64,000 bases of DNA from Mycoplasma haemofelis str. Langford 1 (GTDB lineage Bacteria; Bacillota_I; Bacilli_A; Mycoplasmatales; Mycoplasmoidaceae). A program made the position numbers and the translations under genes. The DNA is taken from the NCBI RefSeq assembly GCF_000200735.1, contig NC_014970.1, positions 620,001 to 684,000 on the forward strand, in the 5' to 3' direction. Shown here one piece after another: positions 20,070-31,510 of the stretch. Under the pieces are notes generated by a model. It did no database searches. It was given only the letters and a program-made list of their open reading frames with translations, and was not told the DNA's origin. Within the stretch, counting starts at the first letter, position 1. Each line of letters starts with the position of its first letter.

Positions 20070-20694
20070 CTCCTTTTTAACTAAAGCAGGAATAGCCACT
20101 TTATCTGCAGGAGGAACTGGGGTAGTTGGCTGACAAATTGCTAACCATTTAGGCAATCCTGAAGCCAAGACCGAGGCATATTTATCCAAACAAAAAAGAG
20201 AACTAGCCTCATCCAATGAAGACTGAACAAAGATAAAAAGCTTCTATTCCTCCGCCTCACAAGATGAACTAATTCCCAATATTTCCCATACCAATGCGAA
20301 GGCAGAGGATATTAGAGATTGATGTGAAAAGGAATTAAATAGACCGCTTAAAGATCAAGAACAAAAGAACTTAATCCTCGTAGAAACATGATGCTCCAAG
20401 CCTAGAACTTTAACAGAGCAATTATCTTCTTTAGGGAGAACGGCGTTAGATACAGAAACTGCCAACGGCTCTAATCCCCACAAGGAGAAATGAGAGTCAT
20501 ATAAATCTTCTTACTCGCAATCCGATAATAACTTCAAGATACAGAAAAAGGACAGCAATAACTGAGCCAATTTTGAGAACAATCAGGTTACTGTAGAAAT
20601 CCTAAAAGAGTGATGCAAAGATAAGAAGGATAAACAGTACAAGCACCCAGAAGACATCCTATTCCAGACATATCAAAAATGATGTTCCCAGTAG
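20062..20694 (+). CDS. Family P paralogue, 210 aa
   Basis: ATG overlaps the end of the O gene. Starts MNSSFLTKAGIATLSAGGTG; helix contains W (TGVVGWQIANHL). Marks: YLSKQKRELASS, IRDWCEKELNRPLKDQ, VETWCSKPRTLTEQL, W-E-S-Y-K-S-S-Y, W-A-N-F-E-N, LKEWCKDKKDKQYKHPED, QKWCSQ. The copy at 42861 sits in the same O-P-G2 order. Confidence 0.92.
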
Positions 20695-20697
20695 TTC

Positions 20698-21399
20698 ATG
20701 AATAAGCGTGTACTTACTGGTGTTGGAGCAGGAATGACCGCAACAGTGGCGGGAGTGGGTGGTCTTTATATGTACCAATCGGAAGGAGATTCTCATGAGG
20801 AACCCAAAACATTAACTACTTCAATATCCCAACTATTCCAACAGTCCAAAAACAAAGTTCTGTTAACTAAATCCTCCACCGGAGAGGAGTGAAATAGAGC
20901 TTGAGGGCGATACAAGTTATCCCATCAAGATAAAACATCGGATGAATGGGGAATTCCGGATTTCAGTAAAAATCAAGGATCATATGACGCTCTTCCGGAG
21001 TTTCAAGATGCGTGTACAAGCAGACACTCTTTAGAAATTGAAAGTACTGAAGATATCAACTACAAGAGAGTGGAGGACTGATGCACTCGTCCTAAGAAGA
21101 TTGCAGAACTATTGGGAGATGAAGAGGGGATAGAGCTTATTCCCGAGACGGGAGCCGATTCAGATTGAACTTCATCTTGGGGAAAATATAGGGAGTCTCA
21201 AAAAGCTAGTAATGGCTCTAGCTATAAGGAAACAGATGATTGAGGGATAAGCTCTTGGAAGGAAGATAAGGACAAGGAAACTCTTTCGAATGGCTTTAAA
21301 TCCAAATGTCTAGATAATTCCAAACAGGATATAGACAAAGGATCCGAGGATAAGCTTTACCAGCAGGTAAAGTCATGATGCACCAGAATTAAGGTCTAA
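20698..21399 (+). CDS. Family G2 paralogue, 233 aa
   Basis: ATG 3 bp after the previous stop. Helix VLTGVGAGMTATVAGVGGLYMY. Marks: SISQLFQQSKNKVLLT, W-G-R-Y-K, F-Q-D-A-C, VEDWCTRPKKIAELL, EGIELIPE, W-G-K-Y-R, F-K-S-K-C, VKSWCTRIKV. Two complete modules; the SISDLF/KVLLT block is the family G2 signature. Confidence 0.93.
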
Positions 21400-21404
21400 T
21401 TTTC

Positions 21405-22022
21405 ATGACACTCTACAAATCGCTGGCTTTAGCTGGAGGAACAGCTACTGCGGTTGGTGGAGGAGTATTAGCATCCAAAAGCTCATTATTTCAAAGTACT
21501 CCTGTTCCGAAAGCAACCATAAAAGACAGACTTAAGAAGGCGGGATATTCCGTCGATTTTGACAATAGTAAATGGAACAAAATACACGATGAATACAAGA
21601 AGACATCTACCAATACAAAGATTAAATTCTCATCTGAAACTATAGATGTTGAGGCCTTAAAGGCAAAATGCTTTAATTACTTACAAGGAGAGGCAGAAGA
21701 TGCCAAATACGAGATAGCCAAGAGATGATGTGTAGAGCCTAAGAAGATATCGGAATTTCTTACAGGGCTACAACTAACTGCCATCAACACTGCCGATGAA
21801 AGCGCTAAGACAAGCTGAGAGAAATTAGAAACGGAATACAGGAAGGATCAGAAAGAGAAGATTCCAAACTTTACATTGCAAGAAGCCAAGGACGCAGATA
21901 CTTGAAAGACATTGAAAGAGCAATGCAAGAAGTTGTTGGATCTAAGTCCTTGAGATAACGACTATGAATCATCCATGAAGAGCACCCAATTGTGATGTGT
22001 AACTAGTGTCGTTCCTGCATAG
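21405..22022 (+). CDS. Family Q paralogue, 205 aa
   Basis: ATG start (MTLYKSLALAGGTATAVGGG). Marks: TIKDRLKKAGYSV, W-N-K-I-H-D-E-Y, L-K-A-K-C-F-N-YLQGEAED, IAKRWCVEPKKISEFL, W-E-K-L-E-T-E-Y, L-K-E-Q-C, LWCVTSVVPA. Aligns along its length with the gene at 15237. Confidence 0.93.
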
Positions 22023-22024
22023 TC

Positions 22025-22657
22025 ATGAGTAAATTTGTCCTTCCGATGATGGGAGTAGGTGGTGCAAGCGCTGCAGCAGCCGGAGGATATATGTTGCTTA
22101 AAGAAAATAATCACCCCCAAGTCCAAAAGGAAGAGACTTTCAACAGCAAATATTCAAAAGCCATCTTAGAAGAAAGCAGCGATTTATGAGAATCCAAATT
22201 TCAAGCTTTAAAAGAATCAAATAGCCTAAAACATCCCACCCTAAAGAAAGCCAAAGAGAAGGAGGCTAAGGACTTACATAAACAGGGATGCAGGGAAATA
22301 TATGCATCCCCACTCAATGACTCTCCTTATCTAGAGGACTTCAAAACTTACTGCGCCAAAAATATAAAAGATGCCATGGACAAAGCCAAGACTTGGATCT
22401 CACAGGACGAGAGCGACACCACTCACTGGAATCCTAAACTTAAGAACCTAAAGGAACATGACTCTAACAAGAATAAGACTCTGAGCAAGGGATTAGAAGA
22501 TCTTAAGGCTTCTCTATCTGGAGTTACGGGAGAGGCATGAACAGAAGATCATAGACAGAAGTTGAAGGATTGATGTGATGCTTCCCAAACGGAGATATTC
22601 ATAGGAGAGGGAGACTCTCAATTTGAGCATTCTAAACTTTATTGCCTTGCTAATTAG
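22025..22657 (+). CDS. Family L paralogue, 210 aa
   Basis: ATG 2 bp after the previous stop. Helix PMMGVGGASAAAAGGYML. Marks: F-N-S-K-Y-S-K-A-I-L, KQGCREIYASPL, F-K-T-YCAKNIKDAM, TWISQDESD, LKDWCDASQTEIFIGE, K-L-YCLAN. Behind a Q gene, in front of an R gene, as at 15860. Confidence 0.93.
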
Positions 22658-22663
22658 GTCATC

Positions 22664-23295
22664 ATGAATACAGGCTTTAAGGCCGCTGCATTAGCTGGTG
22701 GTGTTGGAAGTGCTGCCGGAGCCGGAGCTCTTGCCCATAAATTAAGTCAAGATCAAAGGGCAACCATACAAGATCTCTTCTCTAATCCACAACTAAGATT
22801 CTTTTGGATTCGCAAGGAGAATCTGAAGAATGGAAAAAGGTATGAAATTCCTACAAAGATAAAGATCCTTGGAATATCGGAAATAAGCAATCCCAAGAAG
22901 CTCCAAAAGAGCTTAAGGACAGATGTGTTGCTCTTTTAAAGGAGAAGGTTTCTGGAGAGTCTGATGACATCTATTCCCAGTTTGTTCTTTATTGCTCAAG
23001 AGATAAGGCTGTAAAGGATGCTCTAAAGGAGCGGGGATTCTCTCTTGCTAGTCAAAATAATAACGACACCTTCTGACAAGGACGATTCGATAAGTACAAA
23101 GCAGCATCAAGCGATAAGAAGATACCCAATATAACCATAGAAAGTGGAGATAATCACTCCACAAATGGAAATTTAGACAAGCTTAAGAAAGGGTGTTTGG
23201 ATGCTTTTAATAAGCCCATTACAGAAGCTAGTTATATGAATGTATTGAACAATATAAAGGAGTGATGCTCCGCCGAATTCAAAGCCAATGAGTAA
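22664..23295 (+). pseudogene. Family R paralogue with a one-base deletion
   Basis: ATG start; MNTGFKAAALAGGVGSAAGA matches the intact copy at 16529. At about 22790 CACAACTAAG stands where CACAAACTAAG would keep frame (the intact gene has CACAAACAAAG). The shifted frame ends at TAA 22937-22939 (91 aa). The lost frame is otherwise clean to TAA 23293-23295: FVLYCSRDKAVKDAL, W-Q-G-R-F-D-K-Y-K, IKEWCSAEFKANE. Confidence 0.85.
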
Positions 23296-23911
23296 ATTAA
23301 TACTTCCCACTCTTGGGCTTGGTGGAGCAGGGGCTGCAGGCTTTGGCGCTTACATGCTTATTCCCAGAGATGCAGAGATTACTTTTGCAGTCAAGTATAA
23401 GAATGCCATCCTGAATCCTACAGGTGATGAATCCCTGTGAAATTCTAAGTTCACTTCTCTAAACGGAAAAACAGTAAAGCATTTAAAACTACAATCTGCA
23501 GTTACCCAGCATTCTTCCAACTCCGAAAACGCTAAGGCCTTACATAAAGAAGCTTGCAAAGACATATACAACTCTCCTTTTGAGAATAGCGACTACCAAA
23601 AGGACTTCCAAGATTACTGTGCTAGGAATTTAAAGGACGAAATAGGGAGTAAGTGAATTACCGAAGAGAAAGGCGGAAGCAAGTGAACTGCAAGATTAAC
23701 TAGCCTTAAAAGCCATTCAGAGAGCAACGGAGAATTAGATGATACTTTAAAGGGTATAAAGACATCAATAAGCAACGATAACAACAATACCTTTGACGAT
23801 ACCAAACGGGAGAACTTAAAGAATTGATGTACCTCCGCTGGGGCGGAGATATTCAACTCCACCGAAGATGCTAGATTTAAGTTAGTGAAACTCTATTGTT
23901 CCGAACCTTAG
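23288..23911 (+). CDS. Family L paralogue, 207 aa
   Basis: ATG within the end of the R gene. Helix PTLGLGGAGAAGFGAYML; linker shorter than in other L genes. Marks: F-A-V-K-Y-K-N-A-I-L, HKEACKDIYNSPF, F-Q-D-YCARNLKDEI, W-I-T-E-E-K, LKNWCTSAGAEIFNST, K-L-YCSEP. Followed by an S gene, as at 44831. Confidence 0.92.
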
Positions 23912-24541
23912 ATGAGCTCTACACTATTAAAATTCGGCCTTCCCGCCATGGGGGCTGTTGGATCTGCGGGTATTGGATATGGAGTATATTCTCACACATC
24001 TAAGCAGAATAGAACTCTTAGAGACTTGGTTGAGGGCGTATCTTTGATAAGTGATTCTAGATCCAAGAATTGGGAAACTATATTCGAGGATCTGAAGAAT
24101 AGTGATGAAGACTTAGTACAAGTCCTGAGCTCCATAAATCCCAAAATATCCAAAACCTCTAAGAATGTAGAAGCTGCTCCTATTCTGAATGGGTGGTGTG
24201 AAAAGACACTTAACCTAAAAGAGGGAGTAGCCAATCAATCGGATCTTCTTTCAAAAATCAAAAAGTGATGTGTTGTTCAACCTCTGACAATATCCGACAA
24301 GTTAAAAGATAAGAACTTGAGTGTAATTTCTTCCGGTTGAGAAGACAAATACGAGAAGTTAAAGGAAAGTATCTTTGATGAAATCAAAAGCAAGGGAGAG
24401 AGCTTTACAAGTAAGGACGATAAGACTAAAGGGGGCACTGCTTTGCAAAAGTGATGTACCGAAAGTATCGGAAAGGGCACTCATGAAGAGGATGCTTCCA
24501 AGTTATTTACAAAGGTAAAGGATAGATGTACTGGAACTTAA
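23912..24541 (+). CDS. Family S paralogue, 209 aa
   Basis: ATG directly after the previous TAG. Helix FGLPAMGAVGSAGIGYGVY. Marks: TLRDLVEGVSLISDS, W-E-T-I-F-E-D-L-K, APILNGWCEKTL, KKWCVVQPLTISDKL, KGGTALQKWCTES, VKDRCTGT; the last WC is replaced by RC. Close copy at 45482. Its four-Cys layout recalls family I. Confidence 0.92.
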
Positions 24542-24553
24542 TTAAAGTGGCTT

Positions 24554-25186
24554 ATGAGCTTGATGAAGTTGGGTGCAGGGATGGCGGGAGTTGTTGGAGC
24601 ATCTGGAGCCGGAGCTTTAGGTGCCTATTATTCTGGAGCTTTTTCTGCTAATAAGAACACCCTTCAAGAGAAGCTAAAGAAGGACAAATGGATCATCTTA
24701 GAGCACTCTAAAAGTGAACACAGTAGCTATTGAGGCACCTCTTTAACCAAATATAAAGCGCAGCATTCAGGGAACGAAAGTCTGACTGAATCCCAATTAA
24801 AGAAGATTTGTAGCGATTTACTGAACGAGGAAAGCGATAAGAACTACGAGGAGGCAAGAAGATATTGCGTAGTTCCTAATAAGGTATCCGAGAGGCTTGA
24901 AAAATTAGGCTTCACATTATTAAATATCACGGCTGACGGCTCTTCTAATAATACCCATCAAACACAGTGAACTGCCCTTGCCACCAAATACAAAACCAAA
25001 GGGACAGGATCTAAGGAGTTAGATACTCTAAAAGCTAGCACCATCACAGACAATGGAGCCAATTGATCCAGCCTTAAAGATAAATGTAAAGAGGTATCAG
25101 AGAAAGATCATTGATCAGATCAATATGGCTCCCTTGTAGATAACTCCAAGACATGATGTACTCTACAAGGATTTGAATCCCTTTAA
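24554..25186 (+). CDS. Family B paralogue, 210 aa
   Basis: ATG (MSLMKLGAGMAGVVGASGAG). Helix ends LGAYYSGAFS. Marks: W-G-T-S-L-T-K-Y-K-A-Q-H, L-K-K-I-C-S-D-LLN, RRYCVVPNKVSERL, LLNITADGSSN, W-T-A-L-A-T-K-Y-K, DHW, WCTLQGFESL. The counterpart at 46116 also follows an S gene, so S-B is a conserved pair. Confidence 0.92.
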
Positions 25187-25194
25187 TTAATTAA

Positions 25195-25809
25195 ATGTCT
25201 AAAGCAGCAGCCGCATCGCTTGCGGGATTAGGAGGTGCCGCAGGAATCGGTGGCGGAATTTACCTACTAAACTCAAATTCCAAAACTCCCACTTACAAAA
25301 AAGGAACTGTTGGTCACAAGTTACAAAGTGAGAAGTTCACTATCCTTAATGCCGAGGGAGATGCTGACCATTGGAAGCTCTTAAAGGAAGAGTACAATAA
25401 AGCTAAGAGCACCACTTCTAAAGTATTTGAAAGCCACACTTCCGATATCGAAGAAGGCAAGCTTAAGGAACTGTGTAAATCTGCTTTAGAGAAGGATGAA
25501 GGAGACGCATCCTATTCCAAAGCCAAGAGATGGTGCGTTGTTCCAGTTAGCGTTTCTGAATATTTAAAGAATTGAAATATAGTAGCACTACCTACAAATA
25601 CCGACAACAGCGATAAGCAGGACAAGTGAACCGCTTTAGCTAATTCCTATGAATCTTCCAATAACAAGATAAGTAACGTTGCGACTCTAAGCGATCAGAA
25701 GTGACAAACTCTACGAGCTGAGTGTAAGAAACTAGAAGTTAAAAAGAACTACGATGATGACTTTGATTCCGCATTTGGATCTTCCAAGATCTGGTGTGTA
25801 GAAAAATAG
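25195..25809 (+). CDS. Family A paralogue, 204 aa
   Basis: ATG start of a new A/B array. Helix LAGLGGAAGIGGGIYLL, the same core as in the gene at 19. Marks: KLQSEKFTIL, W-K-L-L-K-E-E-Y-N, L-K-E-L-C-K-S-AL, KRWCVVPVSVSEYLKNW, KKNYDDDFDSAF, IWCVEK. Ectodomain differs from neighbours mainly in the linkers. Confidence 0.93.
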
Positions 25810-25810
25810 G

Positions 25811-26458
25811 ATGGATTCATCAAAGTTGGCTCTTTCCTTTTTGGGAGGTACTGGAGCTGTAGGAACTGCGGCTGCCGGAGCCTATCACTTCGGAGCATTT
25901 TCATCTCAATCTCCTACTGTGGGAGGTCTATTAAAGAAGGAGAGATACCAATTATTAAGAGAGAAAGAGTCTGAACATCAGAACTATTGGAAGGAATCCG
26001 CCAATAAATACAAAGAGAAGAATTCTGGCCAACCTTCTTACGATGAAGTCAAGATGAAGGAATTATGTCGGGATCTTTTAAACAAAGACGAAACTCATAA
26101 AGATGGTTATGAGCAAGCCAGAAAGTATTGCGTAGTTCCTAGAACGGTTTCAGAGAGACTAAAGGATTTAGGATTAACTCCATTAAGTGAAACGGGATCG
26201 GAAGCTAATTTAACCGATAAATGAAAGAAGTTATCTGCTGAATACAAGAAGACTGGAGAGAACGACAAGAAGCTAAGCGATCTAGATAAATCTACCATTA
26301 ACGACGATACCTCTACTGGAGCTCTTCTTAAGGGTAAATGTCAAACAGTATTTAGTAAAGGTCACTGGGAAACAGATTACGACTCTCTTTTAGACAACGC
26401 AAAGCGTTGGTGTACTGAAGAGGGATTTAATCAGCTACCACCCGAGGAGAAACAGTAA
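25811..26458 (+). CDS. Family B paralogue, 215 aa
   Basis: ATG one base after the previous stop. Helix SFLGGTGAVGTAAAGAYHFGAF. Marks: LLKKERYQLL, W-K-E-S-A-N-K-Y-K-E-K, M-K-E-L-C-R-D-LLN, RKYCVVPRTVSERL, W-K-K-L-S-A-E-Y-K-K, GHW, RWCTEEGFNQLP. Related N-terminus at 46738. TAATG downstream. Confidence 0.93.
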
Positions 26459-27072
26459 TGAATAAATTAGCTGCTGCATCTACAGCCGGAGTTGGAGCCG
26501 CAAGTGCTGGAGGATTTGGGGTTTATAACTTTTATTTCAAAGATTCAGAGGATAGGAGTCTAAGAGCCAAGTTAATTTCAGAGAAATTTACAATACTTAC
26601 CAATAAGCCGGAAGATAGACAGCATTGGGAAGAATTAAAAGGTAAATACAACGAATCCAAAAATATCGCGAATAAGGTATTTAAAGTAAGCGATAAGGAA
26701 GTTACCGTAGATGATTTAAAGGATCTTTGCAAAGACTACTTAAGTAGAGAACAAGAGGACTTATATTCCAAAGTAAAGAGATGGTGCATAGTCCCAGTAA
26801 CCGTAGATAATCACTTAAGGAATTTAAAGCTTACCCCTCTATCCACCCAAGACAGTGGCAACACTGATCAAGATAAGTGAGAAGCTTTAGCTGGAGGATA
26901 CAAGAATTCCAATGACAAAATAACTGGTCTTGAAGTAGCAGATAAGAACGCTTGAGCCTCTCTAAAAAATAAGTGCAAGGAGTTGATATCTAAAAAGAAT
27001 TACGAAGATGAATTCGATACCAATCTCAAATCCTCAATGAGATGATGCGTTCAACAAGGGAATAAAGAGTAA
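26458..27072 (+). CDS. Family A paralogue, 204 aa
   Basis: TAATG junctions on both sides. The helix STAGVGAASAGGFGVYNFYF resembles those of B genes at 669 and 29632, while the body is A: EKFTILTNK, W-E-E-L-K-G-K-Y-N, KRWCIVPVTVDNHL, KKNYEDEFDTNL, RWCVQQGNKE. The mismatch suggests domain shuffling between A and B. Confidence 0.93.
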
Positions 27073-27689
27073 TGTCTAAAGCTACTCTTTATTCGCTGGC
27101 GGGGCTTGGTGGTGCTACAGGTATTGGCGGAGGTGCCTATTTATTACATGAAAATTCCAAAGCCTCAAAGCCAGAAAAGAGAACTGTTAGATCTAAGTTA
27201 GAAAAAGCGGGATTTAAGATTCTAGACCCTTCTGACAGACAACACTGATCTACGTTGAAGAATGAATACAACAAGGTAAAACAGGACTCTACCAAGGTAT
27301 TCGGAGAGCACACCCAAGATATCGAAGAAGGAGAATTGAAGTCTCTTTGTCAATCCTTTTTGGAAAAGGATGAAGGAGATGAATCCTATGGGAAGTCCAA
27401 AAGGTGGTGTGTTGTTCCTGTTACGGTGTCTAGCCATCTAGGAAACTTAGGGCGTAAAGCATTATCAACGGCCGATTCAGGAGATACAGATAAGCAACAA
27501 TGAGAATCTCTTGCCTCTACATATGACAATGCTCCGAATAAGATATCAGGCACGGATAACTTAGGAACTGGACAGAAATGACAAACTTTAAGAACCAAAT
27601 GCAAAGGACTGGGAGATAAGAAAAACTATGAGGACGAATTTGACACCAATCTCTCCTCTTCTATAACTTGGTGTTCAATTCCTTTTTAA
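27072..27689 (+). CDS. Family A paralogue, 205 aa
   Basis: TAATG junction. Helix YSLAGLGGATGIGGGAYLL. Marks: KLEKAGFKIL, W-S-T-L-K-N-E-Y-N, L-K-S-L-C-Q-S-FL, KRWCVVPVTVSSHLGNL, KKNYEDEFDTNL and a final TWCSIPF. Intact with six TGA-or-TGG Trp codons. Confidence 0.93.
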
Positions 27690-27692
27690 GTA

Positions 27693-28349
27693 ATGCCAAA
27701 TGCCGTTGTAAAGACCTCTTTGGGGTTGGCTGGGGTTTCTACAGCATCTGCCGGCGGAGTTTATCTATCTGGAGCTCTTAGTCCCTCCACAGAGAAGCAA
27801 TTATCCATTAAAGATCTAGTCACTAAAAACAAAACCATAGTTCTCATAAAGTCTGGAGAGGATGATAGATGGAACAAGATCTGAGATAAGTACAAAACAC
27901 ACAATAGTGGAAAAGAGAAAGATTCGTGAAATCTACAAGGATGAAATCACTCCAATACAACCAATAGACTTCCCTCTCTAGAGAGTAAGTGCTCTTCGGA
28001 GATATCCTCAACCATTAGTGGGGAGGAAGATCCGAGATATAAGGACTTTGTGTCTTGATGCACAAGGAAGGCTGAATTCAAAGACAAGCTAATGGATATG
28101 GGTTACGAGCCTTTAGCTGATGGGGATTCTTTATGAACTACTAACTTTGATTCCTACAAAGCAACTGGGAATCAAATAAAGATACATGGATTGGATATTC
28201 CATCGTCCGACGTCCACACAAATTCCGACCATTTAAATAAATTAAAAACAGGGTGTTCAACTGCCCTAGCTAAAGAAATTGACGATACGGACTACTCCAA
28301 GACTTTTGAGGGGATACAGAAGTGATGTACCAAGAAGAAGGATAATTAG
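27693..28349 (+). CDS. Family C paralogue, 218 aa
   Basis: ATG start. Helix LGLAGVSTASAGGVYLSGAL. Marks: SIKDLVTKNKTIVLI, W-D-K-Y-K, W-N-L-Q-G-W-N-H, TNRLPSLESKCSSEI, VSWCTRKAEFKDKL, LKTGCSTALAKEI, QKWCTKKKDN. It sits in the middle of A/B genes, as the other two C genes do. Confidence 0.92.
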
Positions 28350-28354
28350 TGAGC

Positions 28355-28981
28355 ATGTCCAAAGTTCTTCTTTCAACAATGGCGGGGTTGGGGGCTGCCG
28401 GCATAGGTGGTGGAATTTACTTGGCCAATAAGGGATCAGAGACCAAAATAGAAAAGGAGACTATTCAAGCTAAGCTCGTCAAGGATAAATACACACCATT
28501 AAATTCAAGCGACCCTCAACACCAAGCTCACTGACAGACATCTTTAGGAAAGTATAAGGAAGAATATAAGAATCAGACCGAATATACGGAGGAGAAATTG
28601 AAAGCCCTATGCAATGATCTATTCAACAAGGAAGATATCGATACTTCCGATTACAAAGTCGCCAAGAAGTATTGCGTAGTTCCTAGAAAGATCTCAGAGA
28701 GACTAAAGGATATTGAATTTACAGCTTTAGATACCTCAGGAACTAAATCTGAGGTTACTGAGAAGTGGAAGAAGTTATCTGCCGAGTATAAAAAGAACGG
28801 AACTGGCGATAGACAGCTGGATTCTGTGGCTAGTGTGGATGATGCAAATGGTGATGCTTTAAAGAACGGTTGTAAGACCGTTTTAGAAAAGGAGCATTGA
28901 GACAGCAAATACGATTCTTTGCTAGAAAATGCAAAGACTTGATGTACTGAGGAAGGATTTAAGAAACTTCCAGCACAATAG
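28355..28981 (+). CDS. Family B paralogue, 208 aa
   Basis: ATG at 28355 preferred; a GTG two codons earlier abuts the previous stop and is in frame. Helix STMAGLGAAGIGGGIYLA. Marks: W-Q-T-S-L-G-K-Y-K, L-K-A-L-C-N-D-LFN, KKYCVVPRKISERL, W-K-K-L-S-A-E-Y-K-K, EHW, TWCTEEGFKKLPAQ. Close to the B gene at 48585. Confidence 0.92.
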
Positions 28982-29632
28982 ATGTCCAAATTTACAGCCG
29001 CATCTATTGCGGGACTTGGGGGAGCTGCAGGGATTGGTGGAGGAGTTTATCTATTAAATAAGGATTCAGAAAATAAGAGTATCTCCAAGCCAGAAAAGGA
29101 GACCATTCAATCTCGCCTGCAAAAAGAGAAATTTCAAATATTAACGTCTGACGCTTCTCAATGGAGTGAAATAAAGACTCAATATAACTCCAAGAAAGAC
29201 GATGCCTCCAAGGTGTTTGCGATTTCCAATAGTGAAGTACAAGAAAGCGTTTTGAAAGATCTTTGCAGAGAGAATTTAAGTAAGTCTGAATTTGACGACT
29301 CCCTTTATTCCAAAGTAAAAAGATGGTGTGTTGTTCCAACAACCATCTCCTCCCATCTAAAGCTATGAGGAATTACATCTTTACCTACCGATGAGTCTAA
29401 AGAAGAGCAAAAGGATAAGTGGGAGGAATTGGCCAAGAAATATGATGCTGCTTCCAACAAAATCAAGGATCTCAATTCCTTGAGCGATGAGAAATGAAAA
29501 TCTCTAAGAACCAAGTGTAAATCTATGGGAGAGAAGAAGAATTATGAAGATGACTTTGATTCCTTCTTCGAATCATCCAAAATTTGATGCGCATCGGATG
29601 GCTCTAATAGCCCTTCTTCAGTGAATGGATAA
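28982..29632 (+). CDS. Family A paralogue, 216 aa
   Basis: ATG directly after TAG. Helix ASIAGLGGAAGIGGGVYLL. Nearly the same layout as the gene at 19: TIQSRLQKEKFQIL, W-S-E-I-K-T-Q-Y-N, KRWCVVPTTISSHLKLW, KKNYEDDFDSFFES, IWCASDGSNSPS. Nearest partners are at 19 and 49237, each the first A gene before a B gene of the same array. Confidence 0.93.
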
Positions 29633-30249
29633 TGTCTAAGTTTGCCATTACATCCGCACTCGGTTTGGGAGCCGCAAGTGCTGGGGGATTTGGAGCATAT
29701 CATTTTTATTCCAAATCAGATGACAAGAGCCTGAGAGCCAAATTAATTTCAGAGAAGTATGCTCCTTTAGAGGCGGAGAATAAAGATCATAAGACCCACT
29801 GAACAACCTCTTTAGAAAAGTACAAAACTAAGCATACAGATAGCAAGCAGTGGAACGAATCTCAACTTAAGAATCTATGTAACGATCTCTTCAAGAAGGA
29901 GGATATAAAGACGGATGACTATAACGAAGCTAGGAAGTATTGCGTAGTTCCTAGAAGTATTTTGGAGAGACTTAAAGATTTGGATTTTGCAACATTAGAT
30001 ACGGGGGAAGGCAAAGAGACTACGAAGTGAACCCAATTATCAGAGGGATATAAGAAGGGCGGAACTAGTTTTAAGAAGCTAAATAACCTAGAGAATACTG
30101 GGATCACAGGTTCTAATGGGGATACCTTAAGAGGTAAATGTGATGAGGTTTTAAAGAAGGATCATTGAGATGACAATTATGACGCTCTACTAGATAGCTC
30201 TAAAGTGTGGTGCACAGAACAAGGCTTTAAATCCTTACCCCCACAATAG
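29632..30249 (+). CDS. Family B paralogue, 205 aa
   Basis: TAATG junction. Helix SALGLGAASAGGFGAYHFY. Marks: KLISEKYAPL, W-T-T-S-L-E-K-Y-K-T-K-H, L-K-N-L-C-N-D-LF, RKYCVVPRSILERL, W-T-Q-L-S-E-G-Y-K-K, DHW, VWCTEQGFKSLPPQ. Pairs with the preceding A gene as genes 19/669 pair (A then B). Confidence 0.93.
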
Positions 30250-30251
30250 TA

Positions 30252-30872
30252 GTGTCCAAGGTTGCAGCGGCCTCTTTGGCTGGATTGGGGGCTGCTGGAG
30301 CGGGAGGATTTGGAATCTACTACTTTAAAGATTCTGAAACCAAGATAGTCTCCATCAAAGATCGATTGGTTTCAGAAGGATTCAAAATTCTAAGTCCGTC
30401 TGAACAGTCCCATTGAACAGATTTAAAAAACGCTTACAACAATAAGAAGTCAGATTCCAATAAGGTATTTGAAGTCACCAGCACAGACATAAAGGAAGAG
30501 ACTTTAAAGACTTTGTGCGAAGGGGCTTTGAAGAAAAGTGAAGACGACTCATCCTATTCAAAAGCCAAAAAGTGATGTGTGGTTCCTGTCTCTATAAACC
30601 AGCATCTATCTAATCTAAAGTTGAATCCATTAAGTACAACTGGCAACGGCAGTCAAGAAGCGTGAAATAAGATAGTGACGGAATATGAAAAGGATGAGAA
30701 TTCAGGAAAGAGGTTTTCTGATCTATCCACATTAAGCGATCAGAAGTGAGAGAAGATTAGGGATAAGTGCAATACCCTCTCTTCCAAGAAGAATTATGAT
30801 GACGATTTTGATGCTAGCTTGGAATCTTCCAAAAGGTGATGTATTGCTAACTTTATAGGGAAAGTTGTTTAA
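30252..30872 (+). CDS. Family A paralogue, 206 aa, GTG start
   Basis: GTG two bases after the previous TAG; no ATG before the helix (AASLAGLGAAGAGGFGIYYF). Marks: SIKDRLVSEGFKIL, W-T-D-L-K-N-A-Y-N, L-K-T-L-C-E-G-AL, KKWCVVPVSINQHL, KKNYDDDFDASLES, RWCIANFIGKVV. Counterpart of the gene at 1307: same place in the array and the same long tail after WC. Confidence 0.91.
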
Positions 30873-30880
30873 CTCCTGAG

Positions 30881-31510
30881 ATGACAACTTTCTCAAAGGC
30901 GGTCTTGGGGGCTGGAAGTGTTGCGGGAGTTACTGGGGCGGGTTATTTAGGGCTTTCCCATTTAAATCAAGAACAAACAACCCCCATACAGGAATTGGTA
31001 TTCCAAAATCCTTCCATCGTTTTGATCGATTCAAATGAGGGGGATAGGTGATCAAAGATATGAACGGAGTACACTAAATTAAACGCCAACAAAATAAAAG
31101 ACTCATGAGGGTTAGAGGGATGGGATCATACAAAAACACAAACTCGACTTCCCTCCTTGGAGGCTAAGTGCCTCGCAAAGAGACGAAAGGAAGTAAAAGA
31201 CATTGAAGATAAGGACTACAGAGACTTCGTTACTTGATGTACTAGAGAGGCTGAATTTAAAGATAAGTTAGCTAGGGAAGGATACAAGCCAATATCCGAA
31301 ACAGATCAAGAATCCACTTGGACTAGTAACTTCAGCGAATACAAAAAAGCTGACAATAAGTTAAAGATACACGGACTTACAATAGGAGATCAAGAACAGG
31401 AATCCAATAAATTGAAAGAGGGTTGTAAAGCTGCTTTATCTAAGCCTGTAAGCGACCCAGATTATGCATCTACATTTGAAGCTATTAAGAGATGATGTGC
31501 AGTTAAATAA
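30881..31510 (+). CDS. Family C paralogue, 209 aa
   Basis: ATG start. Helix VLGAGSVAGVTGAGYLGL. Marks: W-S-K-I-W-T-E-Y-T, W-G-L-E-G-W-D-H, TQTRLPSLEAKC, VTWCTREAEFKDKL, LKEGCKAALSKPV, KRWCAVK. Matches the gene at 1944 position for position; both are followed by the same A-like gene through TAATG. Confidence 0.93.
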
